Below, one piece after another: positions 7,122-13,499 of a DNA stretch of 20,252 nt. The notes below the pieces were generated by a model, which saw only the letters and a list, made by a program, of their open reading frames with translations, searched no databases and was not told where the DNA came from. This stretch comes from an uncultured Collinsella sp. (GTDB lineage: Bacteria > Actinomycetota > Coriobacteriia > Coriobacteriales > Coriobacteriaceae): contig CABRIB010000027.1 in the NCBI GenBank assembly GCA_902470915.1, forward strand, positions 1 through 20,252, read 5' to 3'. The translations under genes were made by a program, and so were the position numbers. Numbering within the stretch: the first letter of the stretch is position 1; every line of letters begins with the position of its first letter.

Positions 7122-7485
7122 TGGTGGAGGCGCGGAGAATCGAACTCCGGTCCACGAAAGCCCCCTGATTGGCATCTCCAAGCTCAGTCGCTGGTTTAGT
7201 CTCGGACGCTTTGCGCGCAGCGACACGCTCGCGGCGTCCTAACCGGTTCGGTCTTAGCCTGCGCCATACCGATTACGTGCGCAGGAGCATTCCCCTAAAA
7301 TGACGTCGCGCCGGTGTCGGGGAAATCACCGGGTTGACGCGCCGCTATAAATTAAGCAGCGAGAGCCATAGGCTCAAAAGAAGAGTTGTTGTCAATTCAA
7401 TTTGACGGTACCCCTGTTTAACGAGGCGAGGAGACCTCGGCTTGCTTCCTCTCTCAGAGCTATCGTGTCGAAACCAGTCGCCCCC
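7122..7485 (-). ncRNA. ssrA: Transfer-messenger RNA (tmRNA)
   Basis: This 364-base RNA rescues stalled ribosomes. The 5' end GGGGGCGACTGGTTTCGACACG is the classic tmRNA start. Its first seven bases pair with CGCCTCC just before the encoded ACCA at the 3' end (7122-7125). The T-arm CGGAG-TTCGATT-CTCCG lies at the 3' end. A tag frame ending in ALAA and a TAA stop occurs in the middle (7352-7393). A pseudoknot-rich region follows, with clear stems such as CCGGTG with CACCGG. The gene is one-piece, not permuted. It has its own terminator, and its promoter must lie above 7485. Confidence 0.98.
7352..7393 (-). other. tmRNA proteolysis-tag reading frame
   Basis: On the minus strand the codons GAC AAC AAC TCT TCT TTT GAG CCT ATG GCT CTC GCT GCT TAA give DNNSSFEPMALAA. 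The in-frame TGA two codons before GAC limits the tag to 13 or 14 codons; the resume codon is GAC or the preceding ATT. The ALAA end is the expected degradation signal. The internal Phe-Glu-Pro-Met is less usual. Confidence 0.85.
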
Positions 7486-7510
7486 GGATGTCGGGAAAGT
7501 CTGGATAGCA

Positions 7511-7568
7511 TTGGGCACGAGTGCCCAACACCCGTCGACTTTTCAAGGAGCATACGGGGCGAGCCCCG
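7511..7568 (-). promoter_or_regulatory. Two GA/TC-looped palindromes upstream of tmRNA
   Basis: TTGGGCAC-GA-GTGCCCAA (7511-7528) and CGGGGC-GA-GCCCCG (7555-7568) are both perfect. They lie between the tmRNA 5' end and a -10-like TAAGAT on the minus strand near 7581-7586. If transcription starts there, both would form hairpins in a pre-tmRNA leader of roughly 90 bases removed by RNase P. Alternatively they are operators. No clean -35 element was found. Confidence 0.4.
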
Positions 7569-7658
7569 CTTGTGGAGTGTTATCTTACCACGTTCTGAAA
7601 GCGGACAGCTGTTCTATGCACGAGCTGTGAAGACCCTAATGTGCACCACACTTCGCAC

Positions 7659-7686
7659 TTTTGTTACCGATCGCGTCACGTATATT
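7659..7686 (+). promoter_or_regulatory. Candidate promoter for the 144-residue protein gene
   Basis: A good -10, TATATT, is at 7681-7686. Upstream there is only a weak -35 (TTTTGT at 7659-7664 with 16-base spacing, or TTGTTA at 7661-7666 with 14-base spacing). It would give a leader of about 30 bases before the ATG at 7723. Confidence 0.35.
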
Positions 7687-7722
7687 TTCGCCAAGCAACA
7701 TTGACCCGTCGAAAGGACCGTT

Positions 7723-8157
7723 ATGGATACCAAGCAGCAACTCGTCAATGCCCTCGCAGGCCTGGGCTCAACCATTACCGAAGCTATGGATGTCATCGAA
7801 GGCTTTGTCCCCTGCGGACATCCCGCCCTCACGGTATCGAACGCACTCGTCGCACTGGACGCTGACAATGATGCAACTCTCGCCCAGCAGCTTGAGACCG
7901 TCGAGGGCTTTATCGACCACGTGAGTGAGAACCGAGGCGTGTCCGCCTACCACGACATCGAGGTCGAGCTCGCGGGCCCCAAAGCCGATCTGCTCGCAGC
8001 AATCCGCGAGGTAGGCGCCCTTATGCAGACCGCAGGCGTCAAAAACACCCAGGTCAACGAGTGGGTCTACCGCAGCCTGGCAGCACTCGACAGTTCCGAC
8101 GAAAAGGCAGCCGAGCAGCTCACAGAAAGTGCTGCCATTAAGGCCGAGCTTTTGTAA
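7723..8157 (+). CDS. Hypothetical all-helical protein, 144 residues
   Basis: I do not recognise this family. The ATG at 7723 has GAAAGGA 6-8 bases upstream, and the frame has normal codon use, so I believe it is real. The protein is acidic, with no signal peptide or membrane segment and a single Cys (31), and looks fully helical. Two halves resemble each other: residues 41-60 (ALVALDADNDATLAQQLETV) align with residues 118-137 (SLAALDSSDEKAAEQLTESA), which suggests an old internal duplication. It is one of only two plus-strand genes in the window. It is divergent from ssrA and convergent with the toxin-antitoxin pair. The antisense frame over the same bases is rejected because it lacks a ribosome site. 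Confidence 0.8.
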   Translation: MDTKQQLVNALAGLGSTITEAMDVIEGFVPCGHPALTVSNALVALDADNDATLAQQLETVEGFIDHVSENRGVSAYHDIEVELAGPKADLLAAIREVGALMQTAGVKNTQVNEWVYRSLAALDSSDEKAAEQLTESAAIKAELL

Positions 8158-8166
8158 ATAGCAGAC

Positions 8167-8203
8167 GCGGGCCCCTTGGCGCATCGTCGTCCAAGAGGCC
8201 CGC
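8167..8203. terminator. Stem-loop between convergent genes, no T-run
   Basis: GCGGGCC-C-CTTGG pairs with CCAAG-A-GGCCCGC, giving 12 pairs and one internal mismatch around an 11-base loop. It lies between the stop of the plus-strand 144-residue gene and the stop of the minus-strand toxin gene. It is probably a shared bidirectional terminator, although neither strand has a strong T-run. Confidence 0.6.
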
Positions 8204-8215
8204 AAACAGTTCGCG

Positions 8216-8731
8216 TCAACCGATAGCCGCGCCGCCGCGTTCAGCCAAAGCCAGAATCGGCATCATTTGGCGCGGGGTCTTTGCTGCAAGATCGGCATGT
8301 TCGAGCAGCTTACGATCATTGGTCACCAAGTAATCGACCTGCGCGCGCTTGCACGCGGCGAGCACCAAGTTGTCCTCGTAATCGCGATGGAGCGCTAAGT
8401 ATTTGTCAGCCAGCCAAAGGTCCGACGCATCTGCACCCACAGCCGTGGCGTTTTCGGTCATGTTCCGAACAAACGCCAGCGCCGCATCGCCAATTGCACG
8501 GGCAGACGCCTCGTCGAGCGCTCCCCCGCTGGCAAGAACGCTACGCTTCAGCTCGTGTTGGACAACGTACAGCACGTCCTTGGCGAGATGCACCGGAAAG
8601 AACAACGTTGCGCCCGATTCCGTCGCCCGCCCAATAAACGCACGCGCGGCAAGCGACTCGGCATGGTCGACGCAAAACGAATCGACCCATACGTTGGCAT
8701 CCACCATTATTTTGAGGGGAGCTCCGCTCAC
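8216..8731 (-). CDS. PIN-domain toxin of a type II toxin-antitoxin pair
   Basis: This 171-residue protein is a PIN-fold ribonuclease, the VapC-like class that cleaves RNA with bound Mg. The acidic residues expected of the fold are visible: Asp11 in IMVDANVWVD, the DYED group at 117-120 and Asp139 in LVTNDRKLL. The start I choose is GTG at 8731, giving a 4-base GTGA overlap with the antitoxin stop and so translational coupling. The next in-frame ATG is at 8707 and would leave only two residues before the first catalytic Asp, which is also plausible. At 171 residues it is longer than classic VapC (about 130). The target RNA is unknown. Confidence 0.85.
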   Translation of the reverse strand: MSGAPLKIMVDANVWVDSFCVDHAESLAARAFIGRATESGATLFFPVHLAKDVLYVVQHELKRSVLASGGALDEASARAIGDAALAFVRNMTENATAVGADASDLWLADKYLALHRDYEDNLVLAACKRAQVDYLVTNDRKLLEHADLAAKTPRQMMPILALAERGGAAIG

Positions 8732-9081
8732 AGGATCATCCCCTTTTGGCGATAGCGCTCGTCCATGGCTTCGGAATAGATTGCGTCCCAATCGCGATCG
8801 TCGGATGTAGACGATGTATCGACACCCAGGTCCGCGTAAAGCTGATCCGCCGCCGCCCAGGAAGCAGCAAACGGCGATTCTAACACGGCACCCCGCTGTC
8901 GGTCGTTAACGGCCTCGAGGATTTCCTCGCACGAACCGCCGCCCTGCGCAACCTTGGCCACGACCTTTTTGATGAGTTCGGGCAGCGTTCCGCCCGAAAG
9001 CCACAGCGCCTCCTCGGCGCGTTCTTTAACCGAGCGATCTACGCGAACATTTACCTGCGCCATGCTGCCAGCAACGCTCAT
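8728..9081 (-). CDS. RelB/DinJ-like antitoxin
   Basis: This 117-residue protein begins with MAQVNVRVDRSVKERAEEAL (after a six-residue lead), the beta-strand plus helix typical of the RelB/DinJ ribbon-helix-helix antitoxins. A second helix, TLPELIKKVVAKV, follows. The acidic, aromatic C-terminal part (around DWDAIYSEAMDERYRQ) probably wraps the toxin, as is common in such pairs. AGGAG lies 10 bases before the ATG at 9081; an ATG at 9063 is the alternative start. It precedes and overlaps the PIN toxin gene, and is expected to repress its own promoter at 9103-9150 (inference from the family and the repeats there). RelB-type antitoxins more often pair with RelE/YafQ toxins, so this is a mixed pair. 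Confidence 0.85.
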   Translation of the reverse strand: MSVAGSMAQVNVRVDRSVKERAEEALWLSGGTLPELIKKVVAKVAQGGGSCEEILEAVNDRQRGAVLESPFAASWAAADQLYADLGVDTSSTSDDRDWDAIYSEAMDERYRQKGMIL

Positions 9082-9102
9082 ATCGATCACGCTCCTCTCG
9101 CC

Positions 9103-9150
9103 TGCTATCATTGCTAGCATCACTATATAGGGCTGATAGCACACGGTCAA
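9103..9150 (-). promoter_or_regulatory. Toxin-antitoxin promoter with three-box operator
   Basis: The minus strand has -35 TTGACC (9145-9150) and -10 TATAGT (9122-9127) exactly 17 bases apart. Overlapping it are a perfect inverted repeat, TGCTATCA (9103-9110) with TGATAGCA (9134-9141), and a perfect palindrome, TGCTAGCA (9112-9119). These similar boxes flank the -10 and are a strong candidate for autoregulation by the antitoxin. Confidence 0.8.
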
Positions 9151-9154
9151 ACGC

Positions 9155-9200
9155 AAAAAAGCCCGCGCCCGGACGACGGCAATGCCGCCCGGGCGCGGGC
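9155..9200 (-). terminator. Rho-independent terminator of the P-type ATPase operon
   Basis: On the minus strand a 12-bp GC-rich stem, GCCCGCGCCCGG pairing with CCGGGCGCGGGC, closes a 16-base loop and is followed by six T residues. It lies 20 bases after the ATPase stop and just before the toxin-antitoxin promoter, insulating the two units. Confidence 0.95.
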
Positions 9201-9220
9201 CATAAACTCAAGCAAAAATG

Positions 9221-11296
9221 CTAGCGCAGATATGCTTTCGCGTTGCTCAGGCTGTAGGCAATCGTCGAGCCGTTGTGCAGCAGCGATGACGCCTGCGGAG
9301 TAATCGCGCCGGTAATACCCAATGCCAACAGCGCCGAGTTGGTGAGCATTACCTTGGAATACGAGCTCGTCAGACGATCAATGAGGCCCTGACTCATGCG
9401 GCGCAGGCGCACGATCGCGGCAAGATCCGTATCGGTCAGGATGATATCGGCGACCTCCTTGGCGATGTCGCTTCCACCGCCCATGGCCAGGCCCACATCG
9501 GCCAGGCCCAGCGCCGGCGAATCGTTGACGCCGTCGCCCACCATGGCAACATGGCGCCCCTGGCTCTTGATGCGCTCCACATAGGCGTACTTGTCCTCGG
9601 GCAGCAGCTCGGCCTTAAACTCGTCGACACCTGCTTCGCGAGCAATGCGCTCGGCCGTGCGCTCCGAGTCGCCCGTGAGCATGACCACGTGTTTAACGCC
9701 CAACGCGTGCAGGTCGGCGATAGCCTCGCGGACCCCGGCCTTGAGCGGATCCTCGATACCGAGCACGCCGACGACCGTGCCGTCGACCGCCAGGTACAGC
9801 GGCGACAGGCCCTGCATCTGGGACTCGATGCGCTCCTTGATGTCGGACTCGAGCTGCGCGCCCTCATCCTCAAACACAAAGTGTGCCGAGCCGATAATCG
9901 CGCGACGTCCATCGATGGACGAAGCGATGCCGTGCGCCACGATATACTCGACGGCGGCATGGCGTTCACGGTGCTCGAGCTCACGCTCGCGTGCCGCATT
10001 GACCACGGCGCGTGCCACCGGATGCGGGAAATGCTCCTCCAAGCAAGCGGAAAGGCGCAGGACCTCGTCCTCGCTCCAGCCATCGGTCGTCAGCACGCAA
10101 GCCAAGCGCGGCTGCGCCTCGGTGAGCGTACCGGTCTTATCAAACACAATGGTGTCGGCCTTGGCAAACGACTCAAAGTACTTCGCGCCCTTGACCATGA
10201 CGCCCATCTTGGCAGCATCGCTCATAGCGGTCATGACGGCGACCGAACCCGTGAGCTTGAGCGCGCACGAGTAGTCGACCATCAGTGCAGCTGAGGTCTT
10301 GGTGAGGCTGCGGGTGGTAAGCGCAACAAGGCCCGCGAGCAGGAAGTTCCACGGGACGATCTTGTTGGCGAGGTCTTCCATGTGCGACTGGCCCTCGGAC
10401 TTGAGCGAGTCGGCCGCCTGCACGAGCGAGACGATTGAGCGGAGCTTGGTCTGAGCCGTGTTGGCGCGCACGCGCACCAAGATGCTGCCGTCTTCCACGA
10501 CAGTGCCGGCGAATACATCGTCGCCCACGCTGCGCTCGACGGCAAGCGGCTCGCCGGTCAGGGTCGCCTGGTTAACCATGGCGCTTCCCTGCTCGACCAC
10601 GCCATCGATGCAGATGGACATGCCGGTGCGAACGGCGACCAAGTCGCCGGGCTCAAGCTCGGTGGCGGCAACGCTCACCTCGGTGTCGCCGACCACTTTT
10701 TGCGCCTTGTCGGGTACGTCGAGCAGCGAGTTGATGAGCTCGTTTTCGCTCATGGCGCGGGTGTAGTCCTCGAGCAGCTCGCCCACGTTGAGCAGAAACA
10801 TCGTCTGGCCCGCGGTGTCGACATCACGTTTGACGAACGAAATGCCGATGGCCGAAGCGTCGAGCACGGGAACGGTCAGGCGCGGCTGCGCCAGCTCATG
10901 AAGGGCAGCGCGCAAAAATGCCATGTAACCGGCCACGACAAACACCGCACGCAGAGGCGTCGGCAAGAACCAGCGGCGCGCGTAGTGGGCGCCGATAAGT
11001 GTGGCAAGATCCATGACGAGCTTGTGCTTGCGCGGCTCGAGTTGCATCACGTAGCCCGACTTGGCATCGGCAATGGCCTGGGCATCGAGCGCACCCAAGG
11101 CGTCGAGCACGCCCGCACGACACTGCTCGTCATATTCGAGCGCCATCTGGCCAATACGGCCATAAACGCGCACCTTGTGCACGCCATCGATATCTCCGCC
11201 GAGCTTAAGAAGTGCATCGAGATCGCTCTCTGGCACAGGACCCGCCAATTGAAGACGGGTCCTGCCGGGGATCTCGCTAATAATCGAGAATCTCAT
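9221..11296 (-). CDS. P1B-type (heavy-metal class) P-type ATPase with noncanonical membrane motif
   Basis: This 691-residue membrane pump carries every catalytic motif of the class: TGEP at 247-250 (actuator), DKTGT with phosphorylated Asp386, the HP pair at 425-426 (P1B marker), TGD at 541-543 and GDGVND at 587-592. Residues 1-60 look like an HMA_2-type N-terminal domain without a CxxC metal site. The membrane helix that normally holds CPC or SPC instead reads DYSCALKL (341-348), with no proline, and the TP that often follows is also replaced (TGSV). Membrane segments lie near 113-135, 143-175, 316-355 and 650-690. The metal is therefore uncertain; I would not call it copper or zinc. The start at 11296 has a weak ribosome site, and the small upstream gene ends 18 bases before it, so the two are probably coupled. 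Confidence 0.92.
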   Translation of the reverse strand: MRFSIISEIPGRTRLQLAGPVPESDLDALLKLGGDIDGVHKVRVYGRIGQMALEYDEQCRAGVLDALGALDAQAIADAKSGYVMQLEPRKHKLVMDLATLIGAHYARRWFLPTPLRAVFVVAGYMAFLRAALHELAQPRLTVPVLDASAIGISFVKRDVDTAGQTMFLLNVGELLEDYTRAMSENELINSLLDVPDKAQKVVGDTEVSVAATELEPGDLVAVRTGMSICIDGVVEQGSAMVNQATLTGEPLAVERSVGDDVFAGTVVEDGSILVRVRANTAQTKLRSIVSLVQAADSLKSEGQSHMEDLANKIVPWNFLLAGLVALTTRSLTKTSAALMVDYSCALKLTGSVAVMTAMSDAAKMGVMVKGAKYFESFAKADTIVFDKTGTLTEAQPRLACVLTTDGWSEDEVLRLSACLEEHFPHPVARAVVNAARERELEHRERHAAVEYIVAHGIASSIDGRRAIIGSAHFVFEDEGAQLESDIKERIESQMQGLSPLYLAVDGTVVGVLGIEDPLKAGVREAIADLHALGVKHVVMLTGDSERTAERIAREAGVDEFKAELLPEDKYAYVERIKSQGRHVAMVGDGVNDSPALGLADVGLAMGGGSDIAKEVADIILTDTDLAAIVRLRRMSQGLIDRLTSSYSKVMLTNSALLALGITGAITPQASSLLHNGSTIAYSLSNAKAYLR

Positions 11297-11314
11297 AGTT
11301 TGTGCCTGGGAGCG

Positions 11315-11560
11315 TTACTCGGCTGCCTCGTCAGCAGCGGCCTCGCTCTGGGTGATGTAGGCCGCCTCGGCAACCATGTCGTCGACATTAGCCTTGGCCT
11401 GCTCAACCATGTCCTGGTAGCCGTTCTTGATGCGCATGCCGCACGCAATGCCCTGCACGCAGGCGTTCTTGACCGGAGCGCTGGTAAGCAGCTTGATGCC
11501 GGCCGTGCCAAGCAGAAAACCGCCACCGACAAGCAGGGTGTTAAACGTCGACTTCTTCAT
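11315..11560 (-). CDS. Small DUF6110-like protein upstream of the P-type ATPase
   Basis: This is an 81-residue protein with one hydrophobic segment near the N-terminus (about residues 7-26, FNTLLVGGGFLLGTAGIKLL). A short Cys-containing stretch (NACVQGIACGMR) follows, then an amphipathic, Ala/Glu-rich helix. I recall this pattern as DUF6110, small proteins found next to P1B ATPases in gut bacteria, but I could not verify it. The ATG at 11560 has AAGGGAG at good spacing; the frame stays open upstream to 11620 without a site. It probably acts at the membrane with the pump, as a chaperone or regulatory subunit, by association only. Confidence 0.75.
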   Translation of the reverse strand: MKKSTFNTLLVGGGFLLGTAGIKLLTSAPVKNACVQGIACGMRIKNGYQDMVEQAKANVDDMVAEAAYITQSEAAADEAAE

Positions 11561-11651
11561 GTTGCTTCTCCCTTTTGCCGCATTGGACGCGGCACGGTGC
11601 CTCAGCACCCGAGTAAACAAGTTTGCTCGAGCACACTTTTGAGACTAGTTT

Positions 11652-11680
11652 AGTATAATTATTTGGTCAACAACGGCTAA
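11652..11680 (-). promoter_or_regulatory. Promoter of the P-type ATPase operon
   Basis: On the minus strand a -10 TATACT (11652-11657) lies 17 bases from a -35-like TTAGCC (11675-11680). The -10 is strong (5 of 6) and the -35 is weak. A TTGACC also occurs in the spacer but is too close to serve that -10. The predicted leader is about 85 bases. No known metal-regulator box was recognised. Confidence 0.55.
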
Positions 11681-11711
11681 CTTTTTGGAAACTATGGGGG
11701 TGAACTCAATA

Positions 11712-11736
11712 TGACAAAGGGACTGTCCCTTTGTCA
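11712..11736. repeat. Perfect 25-bp palindromic repeat
   Basis: TGACAAAGGGAC, one T, then GTCCCTTTGTCA form perfect 12-base arms. It lies 5 bases past the stop of the downstream ABC gene and lacks a T-run on either strand. I recall near-identical palindromes scattered in gut bacterial genomes, so it is likely a dispersed REP-like element that also ends or protects the ABC transcript. Confidence 0.75.
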
Positions 11737-11741
11737 CACTC

Positions 11742-13499
11742 CTACAGCTGCCAGGCCGCCGCCTCCTTTTGCAGCGCAACCATGCGGGCGAATTCTCCAC
11801 CTGCCGCCTTGAGCTGCGCCGGGGTGCCCTGTTCGGCAACCACGCCATTCTTGAGCACAACGATTTTGTCGGCATTTTCCACCGTACGCATACGGTGGGC
11901 AATAACGATAACCGTCTTACCTGCAAGCAGACGGGAGAGTGCCTGTTGCACCACGGTCTCGTTCTCCACATCCAAGCTTGCCGTCGCCTCGTCCAACAGC
12001 ACGATGGGCGCGTCTTTGAGCAGTGCGCGGGCGATGGAGATGCGCTGGCGCTCGCCGCCGGAGAGTTTGGAGCCGTTCTCTCCAATCATAGTGTCATAGC
12101 CCTGCGGCATGCGGTTCACGAACTCGTCACAGTTGGCGGCACGCGCGGCTGCAAGCACTTCCTCATCGGTGGCATCACGACGCCCGAGGCGGATGTTTCC
12201 CATCACCGTGTCGTCAAAGAGCAGCACGTCTTGGAACACAATGGCGTAGTCGCGCAGCAGCACCTCGGGATCCACGCCCGCAACATCCACACCGCCCACG
12301 GCAACCTTGCCCGCAGTGGCATCCCAAAAGCGCGCGGCCAGGCGGCTCACCGTAGACTTACCGGAACCCGAAGGACCGACCAGCGCCGTGACCTCGCCTT
12401 CCTTGGCGGTAAAGCTCACATCGGTAAGAACTTTCTCGCCGGCGCGTCCGTCCTCGCCCGCACCATAGCCAAATGCCACATGATCGAACACCACATCGTG
12501 GCCCGCAGGCTTAAAGTTCTCGCTGCCCCGCGCCACAGGCTCTTCCATGATGGAACGCATGCGCTTGGCAGACGACTCGGCGGCAAACAGCTCGGACATT
12601 AACATTAATGCCTGGTCAAAGGGCGCATAGATACGGCTCACCATAAGCAGGAAGGCAAACAACACCAAAAAGTCGACCTGCCCGGAGGCGACCATCGCGG
12701 CGCCCGTGACCAGCGTGGTGGCAATGCCCAGACGCAGGATGGCAAAGGCGGAGTTGACCAAAAGCCCGTTAACGAGCTCGCCCTTGGTGGTCTCGCGCTC
12801 CTCGGCATCGATCACGGCGTTGAGTCCCTCAAGATAATGGGCCTCCTGGTTGGTGGCACGGATCTCGCGAACGCAGTCGAGCGTCTCTTGAATCGCCTCG
12901 GTAACCTTGACCTTCTCGGCGCGCACGCGATCGAACACCGGAGTCATGGGGCCGCGTGTTAGATACAGCACGGCAAAGGCCACGGGAACGCTCCAAAACG
13001 CCGCGATCGCCAACTGCCAGCAAAAGAACAACGACGCAACGAACACAATGGCGCTTGCGATGATGGCACCCCAAAGCTCTCCCAGCACGTGGCTGTAGGC
13101 GTGCTCCATGGCCTGGACGTCACCCATGATAGTCTCGGTTAAATCGGCCAGATCACGACGACCAAAAAACGACAGCGGCAGTTTGCGCAAGCGCTCGGCG
13201 ATCTCCATGCGCTGCTTGCCGCACTCCTCGTAAAAGATGCAGTAGGTGTAGTAATACTGCTGCCAGTTAGAGACAAAGAGCAACACAAAAAAGACCAGGA
13301 GGCCGCCCACGATCGACAGGGTATCCGGCAGGTCAGCCCCGCTGGCGAGATGCTCGACAAAGCCGGCCATAACCAGGAATAGAAAACCCATGCCGGCCAT
13401 GGAAATAAGATTGGTGAGCGTGGTCCAGAAAATGCCGCGTTTTACGCCGGCGACGCCTTTATCGGATAGGAAATACTTCTTTTGGAATGAGGCGAACAT
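11742..13499 (-). CDS. ABC exporter half-transporter B (YbtQ/IrtB type)
   Basis: This 585-residue protein is a fused half-transporter. A six-helix ABC membrane domain (about residues 20-315) precedes an ATPase domain with Walker A GPSGSGKST (375-383), signature LSGGE (479-483), Walker B IVLLDEAT (499-506), D-loop SLD (508-510) and switch His535. Its ATG at 13499 is directly adjacent to the stop of the partner gene, so the two are co-translated and form a heterodimer. The resemblance to YbtQ/IrtB, which move siderophores, and the neighbouring AraC regulator suggest siderophore or small-peptide transport, but the substrate is not visible. No biosynthesis genes lie nearby. Both catalytic sites look intact in this half. 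Confidence 0.92.
   Translation of the reverse strand: MFASFQKKYFLSDKGVAGVKRGIFWTTLTNLISMAGMGFLFLVMAGFVEHLASGADLPDTLSIVGGLLVFFVLLFVSNWQQYYYTYCIFYEECGKQRMEIAERLRKLPLSFFGRRDLADLTETIMGDVQAMEHAYSHVLGELWGAIIASAIVFVASLFFCWQLAIAAFWSVPVAFAVLYLTRGPMTPVFDRVRAEKVKVTEAIQETLDCVREIRATNQEAHYLEGLNAVIDAEERETTKGELVNGLLVNSAFAILRLGIATTLVTGAAMVASGQVDFLVLFAFLLMVSRIYAPFDQALMLMSELFAAESSAKRMRSIMEEPVARGSENFKPAGHDVVFDHVAFGYGAGEDGRAGEKVLTDVSFTAKEGEVTALVGPSGSGKSTVSRLAARFWDATAGKVAVGGVDVAGVDPEVLLRDYAIVFQDVLLFDDTVMGNIRLGRRDATDEEVLAAARAANCDEFVNRMPQGYDTMIGENGSKLSGGERQRISIARALLKDAPIVLLDEATASLDVENETVVQQALSRLLAGKTVIVIAHRMRTVENADKIVVLKNGVVAEQGTPAQLKAAGGEFARMVALQKEAAAWQL

Noticed and set aside
7768..8205. 145-codon minus-strand frame opposite the helical protein
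   Set aside because: It lacks a ribosome site and has many Cys residues typical of shadows. The plus-strand frame has a good site and balanced composition.
10700..11653. 317-codon plus-strand frame antisense to the P-type ATPase
   Set aside because: It overlaps two supported minus-strand genes and their promoter, has shadow composition and no domain.
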